Assembly (NCBI GenBank): GCA_021151695.1
Contig: JAGKWU010000009.1
Coordinates: 124,001-188,000, forward strand
Source: Cellvibrionaceae bacterium
Lineage (GTDB): Bacteria; Pseudomonadota; Gammaproteobacteria; Pseudomonadales; Cellvibrionaceae
DNA length: 64,000 nucleotides
Direction of reading: 5' to 3'
In this document: piece after piece, positions 43,561 through 53,148 of the stretch
How positions within the stretch are numbered: position 1 is the first letter of the stretch
How the letters are laid out: every line of letters begins with the position of its first letter
Notes under the pieces: generated by a model
What the model was told of the DNA's origin: nothing
The model's input: the letters and a program-made list of their open reading frames with translations, nothing else
The model's database searches: none
Program-made: the position numbers and the translations under genes

Positions 43561-43757
43561 CAAAAAAATCCATTCGACTGAACATTTATCAAATCATATT
43601 TTTCAGCATAAGCGTGTACACATTCTTCAGCATTTCCCAAATCACCAAATCTGGCCATCCAATCGGCCTCGTCATAACCAGTATCCTCAATAGCTATCCC
43701 ATAGTGTTCGATAAGTAATTGATTCACTTCCGCCAAAAATGCGTTACCGCCAGACAT
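43560..43757 (-). CDS. Small conserved-looking hypothetical protein
   Basis: A 65-residue acidic protein from ATG 43757 (GGGAG ten bases upstream); a longer frame reaches 43805. It contains GIAIEDTGYDEADWMARFGD and HAYAEKYDLINV and looks like a small helical protein. It faces away from the HTH gene at 43858, with only 100 bases between starts, so a shared regulatory region is likely. Function unknown. Confidence 0.55.
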   Translation of the reverse strand: MSGGNAFLAEVNQLLIEHYGIAIEDTGYDEADWMARFGDLGNAEECVHAYAEKYDLINVQSNGFF

Positions 43758-43857
43758 TAATCTCGTACTCCCAAAAAATATGTGACTCATAGTCCGTAGA
43801 CTCATAAGTCACATTAAAACAGCATGAGAACTATTTTGTCTACTTGGAAATAGCCTC

Positions 43858-44088
43858 ATGAGTGAGTCCATTCTTAAAGCCTTTGGCAATCGCATAAAAG
43901 CAATACGCTTAGAGCAAGGCATTAGCCAAGAGCAGCTTGGTTTGCTTGCTGAACTTGATAGGACGTATATAAGCGGAATTGAACGAGGTTTACGGAACGT
44001 AAGCCTCGTGAATATCGAACGACTTGCAGTTGCGCTAAATGTACGTCCTTCTGAGTTACTAAAGTTTAGTGAGGCTGAAGATGTCTAA
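43858..44088 (+). CDS. XRE-family HTH regulator, restriction-control-protein like
   Basis: A 76-residue protein made of one helix-turn-helix domain: FGNRIKAIRLEQGISQEQLG, ELDRTYISGIERGLRNVSLV, ending LNVRPSELLKF. Its size and sequence are like the controller (C) proteins of restriction-modification systems and other defence regulators. It overlaps the next gene by eight bases, so it likely controls expression of the nuclease-helicase encoded there and its own promoter. Confidence 0.88.
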   Translation: MSESILKAFGNRIKAIRLEQGISQEQLGLLAELDRTYISGIERGLRNVSLVNIERLAVALNVRPSELLKFSEAEDV

Positions 44089-46045
44089 ACGGGCCTACTA
44101 TTCAGCTGAACTCAGTGAATTTTTAATAACCGCACCAGAGACGATTGTTGGGGAATTAGCTAAACACCATTCACAGGATCTGGTTTATCAACAGACGGGT
44201 GCATGGTTAAAACAAATAGACATTTTACAAACCCAACTTAAAGGCTTTGATTGCGCCCATGTATTTTTTGAGTTTCTTATTCCAAGAATGGGGAAGCGAG
44301 CGGATGTTGTTTTGCTTGTTGAAGGCATTATTTTTGTTTTCGAATTTAAAGTTGGTGAGTCTCAATATAGAGCTGCTGATTTGCGTCAGGCCCAAGGTTA
44401 TGCGCTTGATTTGAGTTGTTTCCATGAGACAAGTCATGATCGCCTAATAGTCCCCATATTGGTAGCTACCAATGCTTTTACGGAGATGCTGGTAATTGAA
44501 GAGAAATCATCTCATGTAACTGATTCTGTTAAAGCTAACTCTGAAAACATTGCAACTATCATTAGAAAATTCATTCAAGCGTATCCTTTTGAAAGGATTG
44601 CACCTACCGCTTGGATAAATGGCCAATACAAACCGACACCCACGATCATTGAGGCAGCTCAAGCGCTTTATAATAAACATGATGTGAAAGATATCGCTCG
44701 TTCAGACGCAAGCGCGATCAATTTATCTGAAACCGTGGGGCGAATAGAAGAAATAATTCATCAGTCTCGAATATCAAAAAGAAAAGTAATTTGTTTTGTT
44801 ACAGGGGTTCCGGGTGCAGGTAAAACCTTAGTGGGTTTGCAAATTGCAACTAAGCACAATAATCCTGAAGATGAGGAATATGCGGTCTATTTATCTGGCA
44901 ATGGTCCGCTAGTAAGCGTGTTAAGAGAAGCGTTAGCTAGAGATAAAGCCAAGGACCCAAATCACAAGATATCCAATACAAGACGAGCAACCTCCAAAAC
45001 AATTCAGAACATTCATAACTTTAGAGATGATTCTCTAAAAAATATTGATAGAGCACCAGTTGAAAAGGTTGTAATTTTCGACGAGGCTCAACGAGCTTGG
45101 GACAAGAAAAAAGCATCTGATTTTATGCAAAAAAAGCGAAATCAAGGAGATTTCAATCAATCAGAGCCTGAGTTTCTAATAAGTGTTATGGACCGTCATG
45201 ATGATTGGTGCGTTATCGTGGCATTGATTGGTGGCGGTCAAGAAATTAATAGCGGTGAAGCTGGCTTAAATGGCTGGTTTTCTGCGCTGCAAAAAAGTTT
45301 CAGCAACTGGACAGTGTATTATTCGGAGAAGTTAAAGCAGATGGAATATGCAGGCAGTGAGGTAGATCTTCAATTGCTGGAAAATTCTAAAGCTCATAGC
45401 GAGCCGAGCTTACATTTATCGACATCGATGAGATCATTTCGTGCTGATAGGCTTTCACACTTTGTGCACTATCTTATTCACAATCAACATCAGCAGGCAA
45501 AATCAGAATACGAAAGTATTGCAGATAAATATCCTATATATGTAGCTCGTGATCTAACCGTTGCAAAGGCTTGGATTAGAAGTCAAGTAAAGGGCTTAAA
45601 TAGTAGTGGGCTTATCGCGTCATCGGGAGCGAAGAGATTAAAGGCGAAAGGAATATTTGTTGGCAATACTATTGCTGCTGAAGATTGGTTCTTAAATGAC
45701 TTTGATGACGTTCGCTCCTCTCATTTTCTTGAGGATATCGCCACAGAATTTACAGTCCAAGGTTTGGAGCTCGACTGGTGCCTAGTTGGATGGGATGCAG
45801 ATTATCGACACAATGGGAAGGAATTTGAGCACTGGTCCTTCAGCGGATCTAAGTGGAAAAAAGTTAAGCAAGAAGAGAACAAGCGCTTTCTTGAAAATAC
45901 GTATCGTGTGTTGCTTACACGTGCTCGGCAGGGAATGATTATCTACATTCCTTTTGGAGACGAGTTGGATAAAACGCGATCACCCTCCTATTACGACAAT
46001 ACCTATCTATATCTAAAGGAATGTGGATTAAAAGAGCTGAGTTAA
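44081..46045 (+). CDS. Nuclease-helicase fusion (PD-(D/E)XK-like N-terminus, DUF2075/SF1 helicase)
   Basis: A 654-residue protein. Residues 60-130 carry a likely PD-(D/E)XK nuclease core: KRADVVLLVEG, then FVFEFKVGES with the ExK pair near 88-90. Residues 235-640 are the DUF2075 / Schlafen-like SF1 helicase: Walker A VTGVPGAGKTLVGLQIA near 240, Walker B VVIFDEAQRAWD near 330, and late motifs TEFTVQGLELDWCLVGWD and YRVLLTRARQGMIIYIP. ATG 44081 is chosen (a GTG frame continues upstream). With the overlapping HTH gene and the neighbouring HNH and Wadjet genes, an anti-phage role is likely, but the system is not one I can name. Confidence 0.82.
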   Translation: MSKRAYYSAELSEFLITAPETIVGELAKHHSQDLVYQQTGAWLKQIDILQTQLKGFDCAHVFFEFLIPRMGKRADVVLLVEGIIFVFEFKVGESQYRAADLRQAQGYALDLSCFHETSHDRLIVPILVATNAFTEMLVIEEKSSHVTDSVKANSENIATIIRKFIQAYPFERIAPTAWINGQYKPTPTIIEAAQALYNKHDVKDIARSDASAINLSETVGRIEEIIHQSRISKRKVICFVTGVPGAGKTLVGLQIATKHNNPEDEEYAVYLSGNGPLVSVLREALARDKAKDPNHKISNTRRATSKTIQNIHNFRDDSLKNIDRAPVEKVVIFDEAQRAWDKKKASDFMQKKRNQGDFNQSEPEFLISVMDRHDDWCVIVALIGGGQEINSGEAGLNGWFSALQKSFSNWTVYYSEKLKQMEYAGSEVDLQLLENSKAHSEPSLHLSTSMRSFRADRLSHFVHYLIHNQHQQAKSEYESIADKYPIYVARDLTVAKAWIRSQVKGLNSSGLIASSGAKRLKAKGIFVGNTIAAEDWFLNDFDDVRSSHFLEDIATEFTVQGLELDWCLVGWDADYRHNGKEFEHWSFSGSKWKKVKQEENKRFLENTYRVLLTRARQGMIIYIPFGDELDKTRSPSYYDNTYLYLKECGLKELS

Positions 46046-46304
46046 CTTTCTGCCAACCTTGCCTCTTCGAGGAGTAAGGAACGATGCCTGAGTTCGCGAT
46101 GAGGGCATAGAAGGGGCGGCGCTGATTTAACCTTTGCTGGTTTTGTTCACGTTGGCTATACAAATCAGGGAAAAGTTAAACCAAGGACCACACTTTTGAG
46201 TTGTACGTCACAAAAGTTCGGCTATAGTAATCAACTTAAAACTATAGGACCTGGGTACTAGCACTCCAGGCCATTTGGACATTAGCCGCCTAGAGGACTT
46301 AAGC

Positions 46305-46904
46305 ATGGCTAATTGGCAGGACGATGAGCTGCTGCTTAGGCCGCAACTCAATTGCCGAACCGTTTTCGGAACGTTACATCGCCGCAATCTTGATTTTATT
46401 CAACTGGCCGAGGTCATAGGATGCAAAGCATCTGTCTTGGCGTTTAAACCAACCAAAACCCACCTCGTACAAACCGTCTTTCGCCGCGCCCTACTCACAA
46501 ACTACAACCATCGTTGCGCCATATCAGGTTTAGCCATTCCAGAATTATTAGTAGCAAGCCACATCACCCCTTGGGCCGCCGACGAAAAACTCCGCGCAAA
46601 CCCAACGAACGGCATAGCCCTAAACGCACTTTACGATAAAGCCTTTGATCGGCATTTAATTTCGTTTGATGACGAATTTCGCTTGGTGCTTTCTGATCGG
46701 ATTAAAAGGCAGGAAAATAATCAAATGATTCAGGAATATTTCTTTGGGTTTGAGGGGAAGGTTTTGGAGATGTTGGAGAGGTTTTTGCCGGATAGGGAGG
46801 CGTTAAAGCAAATCGAAAGGTTATGTACAACATTTTATATCAATACGAAACAAAAATTTAATATTAAAAATCATGGAGAGTCCAGTGTCATTAATAAAGT
46901 GTAA
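46305..46904 (+). CDS. HNH endonuclease, shortened
   Basis: A 199-residue putative nuclease. The C-terminal HNH_2 core is intact: NHRCAISGLAIPELLVASHI, NPTNGIALNALYDKAFDRHL. The N-terminus (MANWQDDELLLRPQLNCRTV, GTLHRRNLDFIQLAEVIG) matches the start of longer HNH proteins of about 290 residues. The 60-90 residue connecting region usually between them is missing, with ASVLAFK joined to PTKTHLVQTVFRRAL in frame. ATG 46305 with AGAGGA is preferred over TTG 46275. It may be functional or a shrinking relic. It overlaps the next gene by 32 bases. Confidence 0.78.
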   Translation: MANWQDDELLLRPQLNCRTVFGTLHRRNLDFIQLAEVIGCKASVLAFKPTKTHLVQTVFRRALLTNYNHRCAISGLAIPELLVASHITPWAADEKLRANPTNGIALNALYDKAFDRHLISFDDEFRLVLSDRIKRQENNQMIQEYFFGFEGKVLEMLERFLPDREALKQIERLCTTFYINTKQKFNIKNHGESSVINKV

Positions 46905-47406
46905 TGAATGCGAAAATCAAATATCTACTTTTGCTAATTCATGCCCCAAGTGCGGTGCTCCGGTTGGAGTTGTGTCGGGACTAAGTCCTAATGCAGAAAG
47001 AAAAGGTAACAGTTTTTCTCTGATTGCGTTTTCAGTACTAATCGTTTTGGTTTTTGTGGGGCTTCTATTGCCTAAATATTTAGAAATGAAGGAGGATGAG
47101 AAAAAAATCGAAGCAGAAATAGAAAGAATTAAAAATCTTCCACAGCTTCCTATCTCTGTTGGATATAGAAGTGCTCTAATGGGCTCAGGGTTAGTGGGAC
47201 AGTTTAAGAATAATTCCAGCCGATATTTGACGGTGATTATGTCTGCTTACAATCCATCTCTCAATCAAAGTAAAAATTTCAGATTAGATATTGCTCCTAA
47301 TGAAACAAAGGAAATAGGACACATGGAAGGTTGGGTTTTTGCCTCTGGCGACATTGTCACTATTTCTCATGATGAATATAAAACTGCTGAATTTAAGATT
47401 CCTTAA
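46873..47406 (+). CDS. Zinc-ribbon membrane protein
   Basis: A 177-residue protein. The N-terminal zinc ribbon has CNECEN and CPKCGAP, four cysteines at residues 10-28. It is followed by one membrane helix (FSLIAFSVLIVLVFVGLLLP, residues 49-68), a charged coiled stretch (KEDEKKIEAEIERIKN) and a beta-rich outer domain. The start lies inside the HNH gene. Proteins of this layout appear in mobile and defence regions without a defined role. It is 126 bases ahead of jetA and could belong to the same transcript. Confidence 0.65.
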   Translation: MESPVSLIKCNECENQISTFANSCPKCGAPVGVVSGLSPNAERKGNSFSLIAFSVLIVLVFVGLLLPKYLEMKEDEKKIEAEIERIKNLPQLPISVGYRSALMGSGLVGQFKNNSSRYLTVIMSAYNPSLNQSKNFRLDIAPNETKEIGHMEGWVFASGDIVTISHDEYKTAEFKIP

Positions 47407-47532
47407 AATATTTAGTAAAATGAAGTTAAACGATAAGTAGCTGTAAATTTTACTATGTCTCAATTGTCGAGCGTGCCACCCTTAAAATAATATTTGTTCT
47501 CACATCGCATACTCTATCGCGAGGTTATATGA

Positions 47533-49026
47533 ATGAGCCAACTGCTTGATCCCGCATCTGCTTATATTACTCTGCGTCACCAGCACCCTGCTTGGCAACT
47601 ACTGGCCGCGCGTCGTGCGCCATTGGTGTTGATGTGTTTAAAAACCCTGTTTCAACACAGTCAAACAGGCATCGCACAGGAAGATGCGCTGCAATTGCTT
47701 ACAGACATTCTGGCTTCCCACGCAAATAACGACGAGTTTGAGATCAATACCGATGACTATCCGGCGTTGGCACGCCGAGAATTGCGTGAATGGATCAAGC
47801 GTGGTTTGGTGGTGGAGCGTGAAGGTGAATTACTAGCTACTGATGCCTTGCAGCGCACGCTGGATTTTGTGGATGGCCTTGATCGGCGCCTGATGACCTC
47901 CACTGCATCACGCCTGGCTACGGTGCAACGAGAAATTGAAAACCTAGATGCACGCCTAAATCCCGATCCAAAATCACGGGTGGGTCATCTTGAGCGTAAG
48001 ATCCGGGCGCTTACTGACGAATTAGAGCGAGTTAAACGTGGGGAGTTTACGGTGCTAAGCGGTCAACCTGCTATTGAAGGCATACGTGAAATTTACAATC
48101 TCAGCATGAGTTTGCGCGCCGATTTTCGCAGGGTAGAGGACTCCTATCGCACAGCTGATAGAGAGCTACGTCACTCCATAATCAATGACAATCATCATCG
48201 TGGCGCTATAGTCGATAGTTTGCTCGATAGTCATGACAACTTGCTTGAAACACCAGAAGGACAAGTTTTTGATAGTTTTTATGAGCAATTAAACCGATCT
48301 GTTGAGTTGGACAATATGAAGCAGCGGGTACGCAATATTCTCCGTAACCCACATATTGAGCAGGCGCTCAACCGGCAGCAACAAGTGGAATTACGTTGGT
48401 TGATTGCCCAATTGGTGGGTGAGTCGGCCAATATCATTCGTGCTCGGGCGCGCAGCGAGCGTGATGTGAAAGCCTTCCTGAAAACCGGTCTAGCCACTGA
48501 ACATCACCGCGTAGGCGAGTTGTTGCGCGAGCTTCTACAGGTTGCATTGGATATAGATTGGGGCGATGCAACTGAACGCCGCAGTTCCGTGCCATTCCCT
48601 GTAGTGGCTGTTGCGGTGAGTGGTTTGCCATTGATTGAAAGATTGCGTTGTAAATCTCTGGAGTCAGATGACACGATTGACCTGGAGTTGAGCGAGCAAC
48701 ACACGAACTTGATTGATATAGAAGATGATTTTTGGAGCGCGTTTGATACTCTGGATCGCGACCAGCTATTACAGGACACTTTACAAGTGCTCTCCCAGCA
48801 AAACAAATCCATGGGTATTGCGGAATTGGCAGGGCACTTACCACCCACTCATGATCTAGAAAACTTGGCACTTTGGTTAACTATAGCGCGTGAGGCTGAT
48901 GTCCCCGTTCATATCGAGCAAGAAAATGTGGACGTGATTGATCGAGAGGGTAAATCGGTACGTTTCACTGTGCCCAAAGTCGAGCTTGCCGCTGCCGCGC
49001 TGGCCAATATTGTTTGGGAAATATAA
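47533..49026 (+). CDS. jetA: Wadjet type I JetA (DUF3375), kleisin-like subunit
   Basis: The first gene of a complete type I Wadjet operon, which recognises and cuts small circular DNA such as plasmids. The 497 residues match DUF3375: N-terminal winged-helix part with HPAWQLLAARRAPLVLMCL and ARRELREWIKRGLV, a long helical middle (RLATVQREIENLDARLNP; HLERKIRALTDELERVKRGE) and a C-terminal winged helix ending in ALANIVWEI. By analogy with MukF, it bridges the JetC ATPase heads. GAGG lies upstream of the ATG. jetB follows 55 bases later. Confidence 0.93.
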   Translation: MSQLLDPASAYITLRHQHPAWQLLAARRAPLVLMCLKTLFQHSQTGIAQEDALQLLTDILASHANNDEFEINTDDYPALARRELREWIKRGLVVEREGELLATDALQRTLDFVDGLDRRLMTSTASRLATVQREIENLDARLNPDPKSRVGHLERKIRALTDELERVKRGEFTVLSGQPAIEGIREIYNLSMSLRADFRRVEDSYRTADRELRHSIINDNHHRGAIVDSLLDSHDNLLETPEGQVFDSFYEQLNRSVELDNMKQRVRNILRNPHIEQALNRQQQVELRWLIAQLVGESANIIRARARSERDVKAFLKTGLATEHHRVGELLRELLQVALDIDWGDATERRSSVPFPVVAVAVSGLPLIERLRCKSLESDDTIDLELSEQHTNLIDIEDDFWSAFDTLDRDQLLQDTLQVLSQQNKSMGIAELAGHLPPTHDLENLALWLTIAREADVPVHIEQENVDVIDREGKSVRFTVPKVELAAAALANIVWEI

Positions 49027-49081
49027 AACGAGAAATGGAAGCTATGAATCCAATGAGTCTTGTATTGAGGGATATCATTCA

Positions 49082-49834
49082 ATGAGTGGCCTGTTTGACG
49101 ATCAGATACTAAAGGCGGCTAACCAACCCGCCGTTGATGAGCAAAGCTCAGCATATACGCTCGACACCGCGAATGACTTTACTGCGCTGGCTTCTGATCA
49201 ACTTATCGGAAGCCAAGGCACAGCCACAGCTAGCCCGATAAAAATTGCCGTGCAGGAATTATTAAAACTCGGAGTGTTGGAGGCTGAACGAAAACCCAAT
49301 CTTTACCAAACCGCGCTCACTCAGCAAACTGTTATGAATCAAATTCTGGAGCCCTTTGACTTGGCTTTGAAAATAGATGACATACGAGGCTTGGCCTTAT
49401 TGGTGGTGGCGTCGACCTTTGAGTGCGATGACGGCAGTGACGAATGGAGTCACCCGTTGGTGAGACGCCAGAGGCTTACACTTGAGCAGTCACTGCTGGT
49501 GGCGATATTGCGCCAAATTTACGTATTGCATGAGCAGGAAAAAGGTATTGGTGCCGGTGCCGCCGTTGTGCATGTGGATGATCTTTTACCGCAAGTACAA
49601 GTTTATTGGGGTGATCTAGGTAGCGATGCGCGCGAACAAAAACGTCTGCGCGTTTTGCTCGATAATCTGAAAAGCCACGGGGTAGTATCGGATATCAATG
49701 AGCAGGATCAGTTTCTGATTCGCCCAATCATTACTCACTTAGCCGACCCTGCCAGCTTGACTAACTTGCTACAACATTTCCGCACCCGCGTGCGGAGTAA
49801 TCGTATTACAGCTTCATCGGAGCAAGACGAATGA
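49082..49834 (+). CDS. jetB: Wadjet type I JetB (DUF4194)
   Basis: A 250-residue KITE-like winged-helix subunit (MukE counterpart) that binds JetA. The open frame begins at 48938 inside jetA, but ATG 49082 with GAGGG at ten bases is the credible start. DUF4194 features seen are RQRLTLEQSLLVAILRQIYV near residue 145, LPQVQVYWGDLGSDAREQKR, and the wing stretch LLDNLKSHGVV. It ends with a four-base overlap into jetC, indicating coupled translation and fixed stoichiometry. Confidence 0.92.
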   Translation: MSGLFDDQILKAANQPAVDEQSSAYTLDTANDFTALASDQLIGSQGTATASPIKIAVQELLKLGVLEAERKPNLYQTALTQQTVMNQILEPFDLALKIDDIRGLALLVVASTFECDDGSDEWSHPLVRRQRLTLEQSLLVAILRQIYVLHEQEKGIGAGAAVVHVDDLLPQVQVYWGDLGSDAREQKRLRVLLDNLKSHGVVSDINEQDQFLIRPIITHLADPASLTNLLQHFRTRVRSNRITASSEQDE

Positions 49835-52800
49835 ATTTGCCCATGCTTGAAACCACCTCAGCAAGCAATCTCACAAATGCCTATATTTTACAGCAACTTG
49901 CTGTGTTCAACTGGGGGCCTTTTGCCGATATCCACCGCGCGGAAATAGATCCAAGAGGCAGTGCAATAATTGGCGCCACAGGCAGTGGAAAAACCACACT
50001 GATAGATGCGCTGATGACACTGATTGCCGCGCAGCCAAAATACAATTTGGCCTCCACAGGCGGGCATGAAAGTGACCGTGATTTGGTTTCTTATATTCGT
50101 GGTGTTAGCGGTGCAGGAAACGACAGTGGTGATAACCAACATATCGCGCGTGCGGACAAAACCATAAGTGCGATTCATGCTTGTTTTGCCAATGCCGCGC
50201 AACAGGTTCACCTTGCAGCAATTTTTTGGATTGATGGAACCAGCTCAGCACCTGCAGATGTAAAACGCCTGTGGTTTTTTGGTGAGGCTTGCTCTTGGTC
50301 GCTGGAGGAATGGCTCAGTCTGCATCACCACGAAGGTGCGCGTGCGGTAAAAGCACTCGTGCGTGAAACACCCTGTTTGCAGGTATTTGATAATAAAAAA
50401 AACTATCTCGCACAGGTGCGCCGTTTTTTTGAGGTTGGTGAAAACGCGTTTACACTGCTCAATCGTGCTGCTGGCTTAAAACAACTCAACAGCATTGATG
50501 AAATTTTTCGTGAACTAGTTTTAGATGATCACTCAGCTTTTGAGCGTGCAGCTGAAGTGGCAAGTGAGTTTGATGATTTGGCAGATATTCACAGCGAATT
50601 GGAAATTGCGCGCAAACAATTACAATCTCTACTGCCTATTGAACATACCAATACTGATTATCAAGATAACTTTACTCAATTGCAGGAACTACGCGAGCTA
50701 TTAACCATTTTACCAGTTTGGTTTGCACAGCAGGGGCACACACTTTGGTCGCAAAAAGAGCAACAGCTAACACAAGATATTCATAAACTCTCCGAACGTA
50801 TGGCGGAATTGAAGCAGCTGATTATTAGCCGTCAAGGTATGGCTACAACACTCAAAGATATTTACTTGCAAGCAGGCGGAGCAAGCGTTGAACAACTGCG
50901 TGAACAGATCAGTATTCAAGAGAGATTTACTACTGAATTGCAACGCAATGCACAGGATTATCGTCGGTTCACCCAGCAACTGCAGTTGGATGACACCCTT
51001 AGCGCAGAAACACTGCTGGCCAACCAAGCGCAATTGTCACAATTAAAAGATCAGGTGGAGCAAGCACTCGAGGTTGCAAAAACACAACGTATTGCAATCA
51101 GTGCTGAATTGCATAGACGCCAAGAGCAATTGGCTGAGCTTGAAGAGGAGCGGCGTAAAATCAGCGCGCGGACCTCCAACATTCCTGGCAATTTTCAAGA
51201 CTTTCGCACAGAGCTTGCGCAGGCACTTTCGCTTGACGAAGAACAGTTACCGTTTGTTGCTGAATTGGTTGAGGTCAACGCTGAGCAGAGTATGTGGCGT
51301 GGCGCAATCGAGCGTGCCATAGGCAGCCATCGCCTGCGCATTCTGGTGCCGTCCGCAGTGATGCAACAGGCATTGGATTGGGTTAACTACCGAGATAATC
51401 GACTGCATGTGAGGCTGGAGAATGCAACAGCACCTGCCACCGCAATCCAATTTTTAGATGACGGTTTTACGCGCAAGCTCAACTTCAAAACCCATAGACA
51501 TCGTGAAGCGCTTAAGGTCTTGTTGGCAGATATTGATCGCCACTGTGTGGACTCGCCACAAGCCTTACAGCGTACGCCTCATGGTATAACTGCAGAAGGA
51601 TTAATGTCTGGCAAAAGCGGACGTTTTGAAAAGCAGGATCAACAGTCGCTCGATAAGGGTTGGATGACCGGGTTTGATAATAGAGACCGCCTCGCCAGCC
51701 TCGCGCATGAGCTACAGGAAACCGAATTGGCACGGCGCGAGTACCAGCAGGGTTATGACACTATAGAGCAGCAAGTAAAAAAGCTGGAAATCCAATTACA
51801 CTTACAGAAGCAGCTCGCTGAATTAGTGTTTGAGAAAATCGACCTACCTAGTGCGCAACAACTTTTAGCAGATTTAGAAGAGCGTCTGGCTCGCTTGACT
51901 GATCCTCACTCAACAGTAGAAAAGGCGCTACGCGATTACGAGCACGTCGAAGTTGAACTACAACAATTATTTACTCAGGACCGCGATCTAAATAACCAGT
52001 GGGGAGCGTTACGGGCGCAATGCGATCATGCTGCGAATTTGCGCAAAAAATCCTTTGCCCGCATTGGTGATGGATTGACTGATGCACAGCAGGTGCTTGC
52101 ACAAAACCACCTCGTGCTGCCAAATGATATTGCCCCCGATGATTTGGAGTCGCATGAGCGAGGTGACCGTGACCGCTTGGAAACAGCGCGCGATACTATT
52201 GATGCCAAAGTCAATCAATTAAAAATAAAACTGACTAATCAAATGAACGCTGCTAAAAATCTGGATACTGGTGCACTGTTAGAGGTGGGGAGCGCCTTGC
52301 AGGATATTCCTGCCTATCTCAACCGTCTACGAATATTAAGTGAAGAGGCTTTACCAGAAAAACTTAATCGTTTTCTAGGTTATCTAAATAAATCCTCAGA
52401 TCAAGGTGTTACTCAGTTGTTGCAAGGCATAGATAACGAAGTAGCGATGATAGAGGAGCGCATCGCCGACTTAAATAACACTTTACGTCGCGTAGATTTT
52501 CAAGCCGGGCGTTATTTGCAATTGGAGCCACAACGTGTTTTGCATGAAAGCCTGCGCAAATTGCAAGGGGCTCATCGTCACTTGCGTTCAGCGGCATTAA
52601 GCGATGACCAAGGGGAGAGCCACTACAAGGCTCTACAGCAGCTGGTTGGTTTGTTGTGTGAAGCGAGCGACAATAAAAAACGAACGCTTGGATCACGTGC
52701 ACTGCTCGACCCACGTTATCGCCTGCAGTTTGCCGTTCTGGTTTGTGATCGGGCAAGCGGCGCTATTATTGAAAAACGTACCGGCTCTCAAGGTGGCAGC

Positions 52801-53148
52801 GGCGGCGAAAAAGAAATTATTGCCAGTTATATCCTTACTGCTTCTCTTAGTTACGCGCTCTGCCCAGATGGTGCGGCGCAACCTTTGTTTGCCACCATCG
52901 TGTTGGACGAGGCATTTTCCAAAAGCTCGCAAGCGGTGGCGGGCAGAATTGTGTCAGCCTTGCACGAGTTTGGTTTACATCCCTTATTTGTTACACCCAA
53001 TAAGGAAATGCGTTTGCTGCGTGCCCATACTCGCTCGGCTATTCTTGTGCATCGCAAAGGTATGCGCGCTACGCTCACTGCGCTCACTTGGGAAGAGCTG
53101 GAGCAGCATGCGCGCCAAAAATTACAAGAACATACAACTAGCTTATGA
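49831..53148 (+). CDS. jetC: Wadjet type I JetC, SMC-like ATPase
   Basis: A 1105-residue SMC/MukB-type ATPase, the motor of the complex. Walker A GATGSGKTTLIDAL lies at residues 48-61. Long coiled coils run from about 220 to 460 and 630 to 960, with a hinge-like segment in between (ELVEVNAEQSMWRGAIERAI…RLRILVPS). The ABC signature SQGGSGGEKE lies near 986 and Walker B FATIVLDEAFSKS near 1020. Opening with LAVFNWGPF is typical for JetC. It is coupled by ATGA overlaps at both ends, to jetB and jetD. Confidence 0.95.
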   Translation: MNLPMLETTSASNLTNAYILQQLAVFNWGPFADIHRAEIDPRGSAIIGATGSGKTTLIDALMTLIAAQPKYNLASTGGHESDRDLVSYIRGVSGAGNDSGDNQHIARADKTISAIHACFANAAQQVHLAAIFWIDGTSSAPADVKRLWFFGEACSWSLEEWLSLHHHEGARAVKALVRETPCLQVFDNKKNYLAQVRRFFEVGENAFTLLNRAAGLKQLNSIDEIFRELVLDDHSAFERAAEVASEFDDLADIHSELEIARKQLQSLLPIEHTNTDYQDNFTQLQELRELLTILPVWFAQQGHTLWSQKEQQLTQDIHKLSERMAELKQLIISRQGMATTLKDIYLQAGGASVEQLREQISIQERFTTELQRNAQDYRRFTQQLQLDDTLSAETLLANQAQLSQLKDQVEQALEVAKTQRIAISAELHRRQEQLAELEEERRKISARTSNIPGNFQDFRTELAQALSLDEEQLPFVAELVEVNAEQSMWRGAIERAIGSHRLRILVPSAVMQQALDWVNYRDNRLHVRLENATAPATAIQFLDDGFTRKLNFKTHRHREALKVLLADIDRHCVDSPQALQRTPHGITAEGLMSGKSGRFEKQDQQSLDKGWMTGFDNRDRLASLAHELQETELARREYQQGYDTIEQQVKKLEIQLHLQKQLAELVFEKIDLPSAQQLLADLEERLARLTDPHSTVEKALRDYEHVEVELQQLFTQDRDLNNQWGALRAQCDHAANLRKKSFARIGDGLTDAQQVLAQNHLVLPNDIAPDDLESHERGDRDRLETARDTIDAKVNQLKIKLTNQMNAAKNLDTGALLEVGSALQDIPAYLNRLRILSEEALPEKLNRFLGYLNKSSDQGVTQLLQGIDNEVAMIEERIADLNNTLRRVDFQAGRYLQLEPQRVLHESLRKLQGAHRHLRSAALSDDQGESHYKALQQLVGLLCEASDNKKRTLGSRALLDPRYRLQFAVLVCDRASGAIIEKRTGSQGGSGGEKEIIASYILTASLSYALCPDGAAQPLFATIVLDEAFSKSSQAVAGRIVSALHEFGLHPLFVTPNKEMRLLRAHTRSAILVHRKGMRATLTALTWEELEQHARQKLQEHTTSL

